Below are positions 17,122-26,697 of a stretch of DNA of 51,000 nucleotides, one piece after another. Both the position numbers and the translations under genes were made by a program. The notes under the pieces are model-generated. The model was not told the DNA's origin, searched no databases, and saw nothing but the letters and a program-made list of their open reading frames with translations. The stretch is from Deltaproteobacteria bacterium. Its GTDB lineage: Bacteria > Myxococcota_A > Polyangia > JAAYKL01. How positions within the stretch are numbered: the stretch's first letter is position 1; every line of letters begins with the position of its first letter. The stretch is taken from the NCBI GenBank assembly GCA_016936575.1, contig JAFGXQ010000222.1:1-51000 (forward strand), read 5' to 3'.

Positions 17122-20100
17122 ATGAAACCTTCTTCGAACATTCTGAGAGGCGAGCTCGAACGACTATTTTCAACAAGTGCGCTCACCACATTTTGCCAGA
17201 CATACCTTACCATCGACCCTGAACAGCTCAATATCGCCAATGAAAACAAGGCGGTCTATGTACGACAACTGGTTGATTGGTGCGACGAGCAAGATGGGGT
17301 TGAGGCGTTGGCGGACGCCATTCAGTTTGAAAAAAAGGGAATGATCGACCCGCGCCTCAAACATGTTTATACCGGACCACAGGCGGGAACCGCAGTGAAT
17401 CGGGCCGAAGTTGAAGGCTTCACGGTCAACGACAAAATCGAAACCGATGATATGTACAGCCTGTACAATTGCACAGCAGAAGCCGATGAGTCCGACCAGT
17501 ACACACTGATGGTCATCAATGGACACCAGGTGACCAACCCTTCTGTGGCGCAACGCTTTGTCATGCAATTTCGTATCCTCAACGCCGTCGGCGTCGACTT
17601 TCTGCCCGATGTGAAAGTCATTTCCACTTTCTCGGACGGTAGACCCTATCTGATTTTCAAACCGATTCCCGGCGAACGCATGAACAGCGTGGCACCGCTG
17701 TCTCCGTCCGCGGCACTCGATGTGGTGGAGTCCATTTTGAAAATTCTGGTTACGTTGGACGAAAACGGAATGCTTCACGGCGATATTCGCCCCGAGCATT
17801 TCTGGGTGGATCAATCCGGGGAGAAGGCCGGAGTTACGGTGTTGGCAACCGGTTTCGACAAGTTTTCAGGCTCGGCCGCGTGGACCAAAGGCATCGCCAC
17901 CGCACAATATATGGCCCCGGAATTGCTCCGGGGAGATGACGCGACCATCGCCTCTGACTTGTACGCATTGGGGTGCACGCTGTTTTATCTGATCAGCGGA
18001 AAATCAGCGTTCTCCGGTCGCAAAGCTATCGATGTGGCCGCGAATCACCTGAGCGGCAACCACCTGTCCCTCGCAGATGTGGCCGATGAACTGCTCCCCG
18101 ACAAGGTGCTCTCTTTAGTGGACACACTGATGGCCCAGGAAATGGTTGCTCGCCCCAAAGATATTGCCGCGGTTCGACGTCTTATCGACGAGGCGCGCTC
18201 AGATATTGAAGATCACGCCTCAAGAATGGCCCAGACCGGTACATTGGACGACATCGCCAACGAGTACAATGCGTTGTTGGCCAACCCGGCAGACGGTTCA
18301 GCGCTGAACAGTCTGCTTGAAGCGGCAGACGCATACAACGCCTACGGCGCCGCGGTTCAGGCGCTTGAAGAAGCATCTGCGACGTCGGCCGACCCGAATC
18401 TGTCGTACCATCTGCTCAGCGTCGCTGCAGATACCGCGTTCAAGAAAGCACGTGACTACGACATGGCCGCCAATCTGTATGATCAATTGGCACAGGCCAA
18501 TCCGGCAGATCCGGCCATCTTTGATGCCCGTGTCGAACTCCAGAAAAAACGTGGAAATTACGACATGGTTCTGGAGATGCTCGGGTCAAAGGTGGAGAGC
18601 GTCACAGATCCGCATGAAAAAATTGCTATGTTGCTGAATATTGCTCAGACCCTCGAAAACGAAGCCGGCGAGCCCGCCAAAGCGTTCGATTATTATCTGG
18701 CGTGTTTGACAGGTGGCGAAGGCGACAAGGAGATCATCTCATCACTTGAAAAAATCGGTCAGAAAGAAGGCCGTGTACAGGAACTGATTGATGCGGCCGG
18801 AAATACCGCAGGGGCCGCGGAGTCCACCGGAAATGTTGACATGATCGTCTTCTATTATCAGAAGCTGGGTGCATGGTACTTGAACCTGCTCAATCAACCC
18901 GCAGTAGCGCTGACCTGTTATCAGAAAGTGGCTCAATACGACCCCAAAAACGAAGAAGCGATGGATGCTATTGTTTCGCTGTACAGAAACGCGCAACAGT
19001 GGATGGAATTGGCACAGGTGCTGGCACAGCGTGCTGAAGCAGAAACGCTTCCCGAGAACAAACGAAAATATCTGTGCGAAACCGCTGCGGTGTATTTCGA
19101 AAAGATGGGAGAAGCCCAAGCGTCACGCGACATTCTCGTGGGCGTACTTCAGGACGACCCGGGGAATACCAAAGCCGCATCGCTCTTGACCAAAATTTAC
19201 GAACAGACCGGTGATTACTCCAATCTGGTCACCATACTGGAGGAATCCATCACCTCCCTGGGCGACGGTGAACAGCAGGTGGAGCAACGCTACAAATTGG
19301 CCGAGTTGTACGAACTGCACATCAAAGACCCCAAATCGGCAGCGAAACACTACAAAATTGCAGCGGAATTCAATCACGTGGATTCCCTAAAAGGCATGGA
19401 GCGCGTGTGCAGCATGCTCGAAGATTTCGCCGGTCTTCGCGTCGCGCTCGAAAAACAACTCACCATAGCGGAAACTGCCAAACAGAAAATGCAACTTCAG
19501 GAACGGCTGGCGAAAATATATGAAGAAGAATTCAAAGAATTCGATAGAGCAGCGGAAGCCCTTGAAAGCGTGGTCTCTTTTGACCCGGAAAACGCCGCCG
19601 CGCTCGGAAACCTGGCGCGTTATTTACGCAAGTTGGAAAGCTACGCCAGACTGGCCGAGGTGTTGCATCAACGTGCCAAGCTGGCCACATCCGACGATGA
19701 AAAACGAAACATTCTCAAAGAACGCGTTGATGTTATCAAAGAAAAATTGAACGACCCGCAGATGGCCACAGAGGCGGTGAACGAACTGGCCGAACTCGGC
19801 GGCGGCGGCACAGTACTGTCTCAAATCGTTCGGTCACAAATCGAACTGGGTGAATATGACGCTGCTGAAAAAACCTATCATAAGATGATTGCAGACGCAG
19901 AAGACATTGAAACCAAAGTGGATGTGATGGTTGTGCTGGCCGGTTTCCAACTGACTAAAATGCAAAGCGTAATCAAAGCCGAAGCCACTCTCGCCAAAGC
20001 GAAAGACCTGGCACCGCAGAATATCGACGTGATTAGCGAATATGCGGAAGTCATGGTTGCCAAAGGAGACTACGCAGGTGCGTTGGAACTGTACAAAGCC

Positions 20101-22407
20101 AAGGTTGAACTGGTGCAGGGTTCCGAAGCACGCGCTTCGATTTTCGCCCGTATGGGAATAATCGCTTTTGAAAACATTCAGGACGACCGCCTGTCCACCG
20201 AATATCTGGAACAGGCCATAGCCATTGACAGCTCCAATGTTGCAGCAAGTGATAAACTGGCCGGGCTATACCGAAAGGCGGGCCGCTGGGAAGACGCGGT
20301 AAAAATATATGAACGCTGGATACCCAGTGCGGCATCGCTTCCACAGGAAAGCCAGCTTGAACTGTACAGCTTTGCCGGTGAGGCATACGTAAATGTTGAC
20401 CGCAAAGAACGCGCGCTGGAACTGTTTAAAAAGGCCGCCGAATTGGCCAACGAACCTGCGCTGATGAAGCGTCTGGGGGATGTGGCGCTGGAGATGGAAG
20501 AGTGGGAATTGGCACACGAGCAGTATGAGCGCTACAGCGAAGCACTCACCACCGAGATGGACAACGACGAGAAAGTGGAGCTTTTTGTGAAACGCGGACG
20601 CGCTGCGTTCGGTTGTGAAATGTTCGACGAAGCGGCCAAACTGTCCCGACAGGCAACGGTGATGGCCCCCGAAGATATTGAAGCGCGCATACTGCTTGCA
20701 GACGTTCACGAACATCGCAAAGATTACCGAGGCGCGGTGGAATCCAGACAGAAGGTATTGGAAGCGCTGGATACACAGGACGAACGCTGGTTTAAAATTT
20801 TACGCGTTACCGCGTCCTTGATGTTCGAAAAACTGCGCAATCCAGATGGCGCTTCTGCCATGCTCAATGATGCATTAAAAGCCGACCCGAAAAATCGCGA
20901 CATTCTCGGTGAGCTGCTGAAAATGCATTACGCTGCCAAAAAATACAAAGACGTGGTGTCGGTGATTCTCCAAATCGCGGATTTGGTCGAGGACAATACA
21001 CAGAAATCCCGCTACTACCTCACTGTGGCAAAAGTATTCCGCCGGGAGCTGCGACAACTTGACCAGGCTGTTGAGTATTTCAATAAAGCGTTGGAGCATG
21101 ACCCATCCCTTGAAGATGCCCGCAACGCGCTCATCCAGGTACTCACCGAAAAACAAGACTGGGAAGGACTGGAGAAGGTATACAAAAACCTGATCGCGGC
21201 ACTGCCCAAAGATGCGACCAAAGAAGACCGCATTGCCGTATTCAAACCGCTCGCGGATTTGTATATGACCAAGCTCGATCGAGAATCTGAAGCCATCGTG
21301 ATGTTCGAGACGCTCAGTAAAATCGACCCGGGCAATCTTGAATGGGATGAAAAGCTGGTTGAACTGTACAGCTGGAACACAAAAGTGAAAGATAAAGCCA
21401 TCTCGGTTCACCACAAACTGTTGCGCACCAATCCGAAACGCACCGATTCCTACCGCATGCTGTATCGCATTTTCTCCGCGGCGCAGGAACCCGATATGGC
21501 GTGGTGCGCGGCATCCATGCTATCGCTACTGAATCAGGCAAGCCCCGAAGAACGTCAGTACTACAAAGATTATCTTTCTGAAGGCTATCCGCCTATTTCA
21601 GATTCTCTAAGTGAAGATAAATGGACCAAACTGTTGATTCACAAAGATATGAACTTGGACATCTCGAACATTTATTCGGTGATATTGCCGGCGATTCAAC
21701 AGGCATACTGCAAACCCCTGAATGCCACCGGTCTTGATCCTGCAATGGCAGTAGATGTGACCACGGACCCGTCCGAATTCTCCAAACTCGCCAATTTCGG
21801 CGTTGGGGTTACCGCCATTCCACCTGTGCCGCTGTTCTACCAAACCAATCAGCAGGGCTTCGGTATCGTAGAGACCATCCCGCCGGTAATGATCGCCGGC
21901 GGCGATGCGGCAGAAATGCGAGACTACCTTGGGTTGGCATTCAAACTCGGACAACAGCTGACCATGCTTCGTCCCGGCTTGATTGTGAAACAGATTCTGA
22001 AATCCGGAACGGACCTTTCATCGTGGCTGCTTGCCGCAGTAAAAATATTCGTTCCGCAGCTGCCGGTACCAAACAATCTCATCTCCGGGGTAAATGAAAA
22101 GCTCGCGCCTATCCGAAATGCGCTGAATCCTCAGGAATCAGAGAAATTACAGGGATATGTGCAGTCCTTTGTTTCCCAGGCCGCAGATGTTAACACCAAA
22201 CGCTGGGCCAAATCAGTGGATTACACCGGAGACCGGGCAGGGCTGCTCTTGTGCGGTGATGTGGCTGTGGCCATGCGCATTATCGAATCGCAGGTTCAGG
22301 ACGAAAAAGAGCGCGCCGAACGCATTAAGGAACTCTCCCTGTTCATGGTATCGAGCGAACTGTTCGAGCTTCGCAAAAAACTGGGCGTTGCACTCCAGGC
22401 CGGCTAG
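17122..22407 (+). CDS. Giant pseudokinase-TPR protein
   Basis: Cytoplasmic protein of 1761 residues. Residues about 90-355 have a Ser/Thr-kinase-like fold: 'HGDIRPEHF' (219-227) replaces HRDLKxxN, 'YMAPELL' (263-269) is the APE region, and 'SDLYALGCTLFYLISGKSAF' (interrupted) is typical of bacterial Hanks kinases. The VAIK lysine is replaced ('LMVINGH', about 128-134) and the DFG position reads 'TGFDKF', so ATP chemistry is doubtful. From about 380 to 1540 the protein is tandem TPR-type helical pairs, many with the 'YDPENxxAL' ending. A final 200-residue domain contains 'DRAGLLLCGDVAVAMR', a module I associate with large TPR proteins of Myxococcota. GGGAG lies 6 nt before the ATG. It probably acts as a scaffold; partners are unknown. 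Confidence 0.9.
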   Translation: MKPSSNILRGELERLFSTSALTTFCQTYLTIDPEQLNIANENKAVYVRQLVDWCDEQDGVEALADAIQFEKKGMIDPRLKHVYTGPQAGTAVNRAEVEGFTVNDKIETDDMYSLYNCTAEADESDQYTLMVINGHQVTNPSVAQRFVMQFRILNAVGVDFLPDVKVISTFSDGRPYLIFKPIPGERMNSVAPLSPSAALDVVESILKILVTLDENGMLHGDIRPEHFWVDQSGEKAGVTVLATGFDKFSGSAAWTKGIATAQYMAPELLRGDDATIASDLYALGCTLFYLISGKSAFSGRKAIDVAANHLSGNHLSLADVADELLPDKVLSLVDTLMAQEMVARPKDIAAVRRLIDEARSDIEDHASRMAQTGTLDDIANEYNALLANPADGSALNSLLEAADAYNAYGAAVQALEEASATSADPNLSYHLLSVAADTAFKKARDYDMAANLYDQLAQANPADPAIFDARVELQKKRGNYDMVLEMLGSKVESVTDPHEKIAMLLNIAQTLENEAGEPAKAFDYYLACLTGGEGDKEIISSLEKIGQKEGRVQELIDAAGNTAGAAESTGNVDMIVFYYQKLGAWYLNLLNQPAVALTCYQKVAQYDPKNEEAMDAIVSLYRNAQQWMELAQVLAQRAEAETLPENKRKYLCETAAVYFEKMGEAQASRDILVGVLQDDPGNTKAASLLTKIYEQTGDYSNLVTILEESITSLGDGEQQVEQRYKLAELYELHIKDPKSAAKHYKIAAEFNHVDSLKGMERVCSMLEDFAGLRVALEKQLTIAETAKQKMQLQERLAKIYEEEFKEFDRAAEALESVVSFDPENAAALGNLARYLRKLESYARLAEVLHQRAKLATSDDEKRNILKERVDVIKEKLNDPQMATEAVNELAELGGGGTVLSQIVRSQIELGEYDAAEKTYHKMIADAEDIETKVDVMVVLAGFQLTKMQSVIKAEATLAKAKDLAPQNIDVISEYAEVMVAKGDYAGALELYKAKVELVQGSEARASIFARMGIIAFENIQDDRLSTEYLEQAIAIDSSNVAASDKLAGLYRKAGRWEDAVKIYERWIPSAASLPQESQLELYSFAGEAYVNVDRKERALELFKKAAELANEPALMKRLGDVALEMEEWELAHEQYERYSEALTTEMDNDEKVELFVKRGRAAFGCEMFDEAAKLSRQATVMAPEDIEARILLADVHEHRKDYRGAVESRQKVLEALDTQDERWFKILRVTASLMFEKLRNPDGASAMLNDALKADPKNRDILGELLKMHYAAKKYKDVVSVILQIADLVEDNTQKSRYYLTVAKVFRRELRQLDQAVEYFNKALEHDPSLEDARNALIQVLTEKQDWEGLEKVYKNLIAALPKDATKEDRIAVFKPLADLYMTKLDRESEAIVMFETLSKIDPGNLEWDEKLVELYSWNTKVKDKAISVHHKLLRTNPKRTDSYRMLYRIFSAAQEPDMAWCAASMLSLLNQASPEERQYYKDYLSEGYPPISDSLSEDKWTKLLIHKDMNLDISNIYSVILPAIQQAYCKPLNATGLDPAMAVDVTTDPSEFSKLANFGVGVTAIPPVPLFYQTNQQGFGIVETIPPVMIAGGDAAEMRDYLGLAFKLGQQLTMLRPGLIVKQILKSGTDLSSWLLAAVKIFVPQLPVPNNLISGVNEKLAPIRNALNPQESEKLQGYVQSFVSQAADVNTKRWAKSVDYTGDRAGLLLCGDVAVAMRIIESQVQDEKERAERIKELSLFMVSSELFELRKKLGVALQAG

Positions 22408-22431
22408 TCGGTTATCTCCCAATCATATTCC

Positions 22432-22471
22432 GAGCTCGGGCGAACGCGCACATATGGTTCGCCCGGCGCTC
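22432..22471. terminator. Hairpin between convergent genes, possible bidirectional terminator
   Basis: A 9-bp perfect stem CGGGCGAAC (22437-22445) / GTTCGCCCG (22457-22465) with an 11-nt loop is extended by GAGC/GCTC arms. It lies between the stops of the pseudokinase-TPR gene and coaX. Position and GC-rich stem suit a terminator, but no clean T-tract follows on either strand. Confidence 0.5.
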
Positions 22472-22504
22472 TGCTTACTCTCTTAACAAAATTAAAAATG
22501 AACG

Positions 22505-23269
22505 TTATCGATTCTTTTCGTAGATAAGCCGAAGTCCGTCCAGGGTAAGATTGGGCTCGTGGTACATCAATGAACGGGCTTCTTTGGCAATCACCGCGGA
22601 GAGACCTCCGGTGGCGATTGTTTTCACATCCGGCTCCATCTCTTTTTCCAATCTGGCCACGAGTCCATCCACCATGGCGGCATAGCCGAATAGAATGCCG
22701 GACTGCATCGCCTGTTCTGTGGTCTTGCCAATCACCGAGGGCGGTCGCGCAATCTCAACCTTGGGGAGTTTCGCGGCACGAGTGACCAACGCATCCAGAG
22801 CAATACCGATTCCCGGGCAGATAATGCCTCCCAGATATTCACCTTTGCTCGATAAACAATCAAACGTGGTCGCCGTTCCGAAGTCGACAATAATAGATGC
22901 TCCAGGAAATCGCTCCCGTCCCGCAACGGCGTTCACCACTCTATCTGCCCCCACTTCTTTCGGGTTATCATATCGAATGGAAAGGCCCGTCTTCACGCCG
23001 GGGCCGACAATCAACGGTTCTGTTTTCAGATAGGTACGCGCCCCGTGTTTCAAAGAATGCACCGCCGGCGGAACCACAGAACACATGACAAAACCCGACA
23101 CGTCGTTTAAATGCAAACCAGCCAATTCAAAAAAAGATCGAAATGTCAGTCCCCATTCGTCGCTGGTGCGCTCCTTGGTTGTTTGGACGTTCCATTTGAA
23201 CTGCAATTCTTCTCCCTGATACAACCCTAGAACTGTGTGGGTATTTCCGACATCCGCTACTAGTAACAT
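22505..23269 (-). CDS. coaX: Type III pantothenate kinase
   Basis: First enzyme of coenzyme A synthesis, phosphorylating pantothenate with ATP. The 254-residue product has the ASKHA-fold motifs of CoaX: phosphate-1 'DVGNTHTVLGLY' at the N-terminus, 'VGADRVVNAVAG' with its catalytic aspartate, and phosphate-2 'VDFGTATTFD'. CoaX enzymes usually need a monovalent cation and are not inhibited by CoA. GGAG lies 6 nt before the ATG. The gene starts 21 nt after a small lipoprotein gene and is the last of an apparent four-gene minus-strand operon, the first three members of which are uncharacterised. Confidence 0.95.
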   Translation of the reverse strand: MLLVADVGNTHTVLGLYQGEELQFKWNVQTTKERTSDEWGLTFRSFFELAGLHLNDVSGFVMCSVVPPAVHSLKHGARTYLKTEPLIVGPGVKTGLSIRYDNPKEVGADRVVNAVAGRERFPGASIIVDFGTATTFDCLSSKGEYLGGIICPGIGIALDALVTRAAKLPKVEIARPPSVIGKTTEQAMQSGILFGYAAMVDGLVARLEKEMEPDVKTIATGGLSAVIAKEARSLMYHEPNLTLDGLRLIYEKNR

Positions 23270-23290
23270 GATTTTCTCCGCCGATTTCGC

Positions 23291-23806
23291 TTACCTGGGC
23301 TTACTTTCGTACCAAGATATAAAATCGTTCAAATCGCGTGTCAGTCGACTCTCCACTTCGTGATAGGTCACATCTGCGCGATGATCAGAAGTGGGATTAT
23401 AGTGATACTGATACTGCTTTTCATCCAGCAAAAGCACATAAAGGGACTCCGAACTTGCCCCTTCACCTTCCTTGACCAGTTTTGCCGTCGCCGGAAGAAC
23501 ATACAATCGAGACCCTGTCGATGCCGGCGGCACCGCCCCCATTTCCGATTCGTCCTGAGCTGTGATATACTCGATAGACATGGCCTCATTCTTCACCCGA
23601 ATATCACAGATGATTTGTGTGTCATTCGAAAAAGATACCAACTGATCAGACGTGGCTTCATATCCACGATCAGCCAGCACTTTGGCAATAATTTCGATCG
23701 CTTTATTTTCTTCAAGCGCGCGAGTGTTAAACGTATTTACATTTTGACCACTACCACATGATGAAATTAAAAATATTACAGAAATAAGAAGTAATCTGCG
23801 TACCAT
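23291..23806 (-). CDS. Small lipoprotein of unknown function
   Basis: Predicted lipoprotein of 171 residues. The short signal 'MVRRLLLISVIFL' leads to lipobox 'ISSC'. The mature domain mixes helix and strand: 'ALEENKAIEIIAKVLADRGY' suggests a helix, followed by beta strands such as 'SLYVLLLDEKQYQYHY', and a C-terminal helix ending 'DFISWYESKPR'. I recognise no family. It starts 6 nt after the acidic protein gene and lies 21 nt before coaX, so it is very likely co-transcribed with both. A role in the envelope is all that the sequence supports. Confidence 0.8.
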   Translation of the reverse strand: MVRRLLLISVIFLISSCGSGQNVNTFNTRALEENKAIEIIAKVLADRGYEATSDQLVSFSNDTQIICDIRVKNEAMSIEYITAQDESEMGAVPPASTGSRLYVLPATAKLVKEGEGASSESLYVLLLDEKQYQYHYNPTSDHRADVTYHEVESRLTRDLNDFISWYESKPR

Positions 23807-23812
23807 CTTGCC

Positions 23813-24688
23813 TTACTCTTTGCTCCCTAGTCTCCATGCACGGGCCAATACATCAGAGATCGTCCATGATTTCTCAACAACCGCTCCGATAGTTTCCACA
23901 ATCGATCCAGACGCAACCGCTGTTGTATCAAATGTTCGGCTGGTCAATTCGACTTTCGAAACCGACACGTCGCGATTGTCCTGCGAGGGATAATCGGAAA
24001 TGGCAACCGAAGCCTCCTCAATCGGCGGCGCGACGGCCACTGAAACAGGTGCATCTTCGATATCTGAATTCACCAATTCCAGCTCTTCCGCCTCCTCCTC
24101 ATCATCCGTTTCTGTTTCGTCGGTATCCGGCTCCAATTCATCCGCCAATTCATTGCGGGTATCATCGGTCATCGGTGTTGTCACTGATGTCTCCACCTCA
24201 GACGTCAGCGAAACATCATCTGCGAGTTCATCCCGACCATACGATGACACATCATCGATTTCCTCCACATCATCCGGCGCCAACGGCACGACCGATGGAA
24301 CAGATGCGCTTGAAAAATCGGTTTCATCCTCCAGCGGCGCAGCTGATGCAGGCGCGAACGATGATGTATCGGGAGCCACCGGTGCCGGTTCATTCGAAAC
24401 CGGCGTCACATCAGAGAAATCTGTTTCATCCCCCATGTCCGCTGCCATGTCCGCTGTTCGGGTGGGATTCACCAAATCAATCACTTCCTCGGGAGGTTCC
24501 TCGCCGATCTCAGCCGCGGCAGGTTCAACGTCAACAGCCTCTTCGGTCCCGACAAGCACTTCGTTTTCAGCTGTCTGCGCCACAGCTACCGCGCGCCGAC
24601 GTCCTGAAGGCCCCAGTGCTTCCATCCGCGCACGATTGCGCTGTACATTACTCAATAATTCTTCAAGTTGCTGTACTTGACTCCCCAT
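23813..24688 (-). CDS. Acidic, low-complexity protein of unknown function
   Basis: A 291-residue, strongly acidic, probably disordered cytoplasmic protein. The first 35 residues predict a helix ('QVQQLEELLSNVQRNRARM'), followed by a basic patch 'GRRRA'. The middle is Asp/Glu/Pro/Ser-rich with repeated 'DETDFS' units (twice) and 'DDVEEIDDVS'. The last 40 residues regain order. GTG 24691 and ATG 24688 are both possible; ATG is favoured since GGAGG sits 7 nt before it. Its start overlaps the stop of the upstream gene by one base (TGATG), which indicates translational coupling. No signal peptide or membrane helix is seen. The function is unknown; it may be a flexible linker or scaffold working with the 181-residue partner. 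Confidence 0.78.
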   Translation of the reverse strand: MGSQVQQLEELLSNVQRNRARMEALGPSGRRRAVAVAQTAENEVLVGTEEAVDVEPAAAEIGEEPPEEVIDLVNPTRTADMAADMGDETDFSDVTPVSNEPAPVAPDTSSFAPASAAPLEDETDFSSASVPSVVPLAPDDVEEIDDVSSYGRDELADDVSLTSEVETSVTTPMTDDTRNELADELEPDTDETETDDEEEAEELELVNSDIEDAPVSVAVAPPIEEASVAISDYPSQDNRDVSVSKVELTSRTFDTTAVASGSIVETIGAVVEKSWTISDVLARAWRLGSKE

Positions 24689-25233
24689 CACGCAACCTCC
24701 TTATGCAACACGGCAATCGCTTCTGAAACGGACACCCCTTGCTGCAACTGCGCATCCATTTCAGCCACCGCTTCAACGCTTCCTACGAATAACTGAAGAC
24801 GCGAATCGACATTTTCCAAAATGGTAGATGTAAAAACATTGTCACTCTGTGCCGAAAAATACCCGGATATAAATTGCACCAGCATCTCGACAATCACATT
24901 GCTCGCTGATTCCGTAACGGCGATATTCACCAACAGGGCATCTCCATATACTTCGAGAGATGCTCGCCCAAGCCCCATCAACGCAATTTCCCCTTGAATG
25001 TGCTGCGCGAACAGATCCAACGATTCGGCGGCAAGATTGACCGATTGTGCAAATACTTCGCCTCGACGACTTCCCCACTCTCTGGCAGCCCGTAAAAATT
25101 CATCGGACGGCGCCAACGACGCAAGGACCTCTCTGGGAACCACTACCATTGGGGTTTGAGCCGGAGAATCGATACACCCGGTATCGAGATTCACCGTAAT
25201 AAAACCTGCCGCGTCAAACGCATTGTCAGTCAT
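24688..25233 (-). CDS. Uncharacterised protein heading a four-gene operon
   Basis: A 181-residue soluble, acidic protein of mixed alpha/beta content. The N-terminus has 'MVVVPREVLASL', followed by a helix-rich middle ('EFLRAAREWGSRRGEVFAQ', then 'GEIALMGLGRASLEVYGDAL'). The C-terminal third has 'VEMLVQFISGYFSA' and a helix ending 'EAIAVLHKEVA'. The alternation of long helix and 'GDALLVNI' strand recalls small ligand-binding or V4R-like folds, but I cannot assign a family. AGGA is 8 nt before the ATG, and a promoter-like pair lies 45-70 nt further upstream. It is translationally coupled to the acidic low-complexity gene. Confidence 0.78.
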   Translation of the reverse strand: MTDNAFDAAGFITVNLDTGCIDSPAQTPMVVVPREVLASLAPSDEFLRAAREWGSRRGEVFAQSVNLAAESLDLFAQHIQGEIALMGLGRASLEVYGDALLVNIAVTESASNVIVEMLVQFISGYFSAQSDNVFTSTILENVDSRLQLFVGSVEAVAEMDAQLQQGVSVSEAIAVLHKEVA

Positions 25234-25277
25234 TGCCGTGTCCTTCCGTGAAGTCGTAAACCCATTTTATAACTATC

Positions 25278-25306
25278 ATTATACATTATCGTTGGGCTTA
25301 TTTTAA
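25278..25306 (-). promoter_or_regulatory. Promoter for the uncharacterised operon
   Basis: On the minus strand a perfect TATAAT (25283-25278) preceded by TG lies 17 nt downstream of TTAAAA (25306-25301). It points toward the 181-residue protein gene, whose start is 45 nt downstream. This is one of the best promoter matches in the window. Confidence 0.6.
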
Positions 25307-25365
25307 GCGACTGAAAAATGAGAGTCAAATCAGCGACCCAAACTTCACCTTTTTTCGTCCGTTTT

Positions 25366-26697
25366 TTATGCTTTCGGCGCAGTTTGAACCCCGTCAGACG
25401 TTTTCAGCGTTCTTGTCCGCTTCACCGGCGGGCGACGCCGTCTGGCCCGCGGCTTCCCGGGCGCTGGCTTCTTCTGCGTCATTCGAGATGCAATCAACTG
25501 TCTCCACTGTTCGACGACCGGCGCGGGTGCTTTTCCCGACAATTCGAGCAAATCCACTGCCTCAAGGGCATAGTCCCGATCAACTAACTTCTTCACGCGG
25601 CGGTTTCTCGGCCCGCGCAACATACGTCGTTGCACCACACATGCATACCGTACGGTAGCCATATTTTTTTTGGTAAACTGAAGCGGATGCACCAACGGTT
25701 TAAACGCAGCGGAGAGCGCCTTTGAAACATCTTGCGCTTCCCAGATACACGTCTCAAGCGCCGGGTATAACAGCGCACCCAGCAGCAACGCATCCGATAC
25801 ATTTCGATGGTTGCGATTCCAAATGTCCGCCTGCTCCAGCAGTGCGAATGACGCGTTTCCGTTCTCTTGTATAGAAGTATCCAGCCCCGGCAGGATATGC
25901 GCCAGCGCACCGATGTCATGCAACATCGCCAAGCAAGTTGCACCATACCCGCTGCGCAATACTTTAAACATTTCCTCCAGTAGCCGCGCCTTTGAACATT
26001 CGGCAATCAACGGGGAGAATCGGCTCATTTCCGCATACAGTTCAGACTCAATTCTCAAATCCAATTTCTTCGCAAATTTCACCGCGCGCAGAATGCGCAC
26101 CGGATCTTCGGGAAGACGACGTTGCGGTTCGCCGATTGCACGAATGGTTCGACTCTCCACGTCGGCCAAACCACCCACCCAATCTAGAATTTCTTTTGCC
26201 TCCACGTCATACATCAGCGCATTTACTGTAAAATCTCGCCGAATCGCGTCATCCACCTCATTGCCGAATAAATTCTGGGCTGCATGGCGAGAACTCAAGT
26301 CATCCTCAGCGGTGGGCTCCCGTCGAAATGTGGCCACTTCAATGATTTTCTGGTTCTTAAAATGAAGATGCGCCAAGCGAAACCGGCGGCCAATGAGTCG
26401 ACAATTTCGAAACAGCTGCTTTATTTCTGCAGGCCGTGCGGAAGTGACCACATCAAAGTCTTTCGGTTGCGCCCCCAACAACAAATCCCGAACGCATCCC
26501 CCGACGAGATAGGCCTGATACCCAAACCGTTTCAACCGACGAACCACCTTCAGTGCATCAATATCCAACAATTCAGGATCAAAGGAGTACAACCTTCGTT
26601 CCGGAACAATCCGGACGTCCGAAGGACAGGGGCCGAGTAAATCAACCGTTGGCAAAGACTCAGGTGTTGCATTCATAGTGGCGTTCGTTTCGTTCAT
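25366..26697 (-). CDS. pcnB: Poly(A) polymerase I (PcnB-type class II nucleotidyltransferase)
   Basis: Adds poly(A) tails to RNA 3' ends and so promotes decay. Motifs are 'LVGGCVRDLLLG', the metal-binding 'DFDVVT', and 'GRRFRLAHLHF', the last typical of PcnB rather than CCA-adding enzymes. The head-neck motif 'RRDFTVNALMYD' and 'RTIRAIGEPQRRLPEDPVRILRA' (interrupted) follow. The C-terminus is very basic ('KPRARRRRPPVKR'), as in proteobacterial PcnB, for RNA binding. The start is uncertain: ATG 26697 or 26676 suit the family, while 26817 would run deep into the neighbouring gene. The chosen start overlaps the 3' end of the small lipoprotein gene by 38 nt. pnp, a partner in RNA decay, is also in this window. 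Confidence 0.92.
   Translation of the reverse strand: MNETNATMNATPESLPTVDLLGPCPSDVRIVPERRLYSFDPELLDIDALKVVRRLKRFGYQAYLVGGCVRDLLLGAQPKDFDVVTSARPAEIKQLFRNCRLIGRRFRLAHLHFKNQKIIEVATFRREPTAEDDLSSRHAAQNLFGNEVDDAIRRDFTVNALMYDVEAKEILDWVGGLADVESRTIRAIGEPQRRLPEDPVRILRAVKFAKKLDLRIESELYAEMSRFSPLIAECSKARLLEEMFKVLRSGYGATCLAMLHDIGALAHILPGLDTSIQENGNASFALLEQADIWNRNHRNVSDALLLGALLYPALETCIWEAQDVSKALSAAFKPLVHPLQFTKKNMATVRYACVVQRRMLRGPRNRRVKKLVDRDYALEAVDLLELSGKAPAPVVEQWRQLIASRMTQKKPAPGKPRARRRRPPVKRTRTLKTSDGVQTAPKA

Noticed and set aside
23923..24726. Plus-strand Pro/His-rich and Ser-rich ORFs opposite the acidic protein gene
   Set aside because: Low-complexity mirror of a biased minus-strand gene that has a good SD and is coupled to its neighbours.
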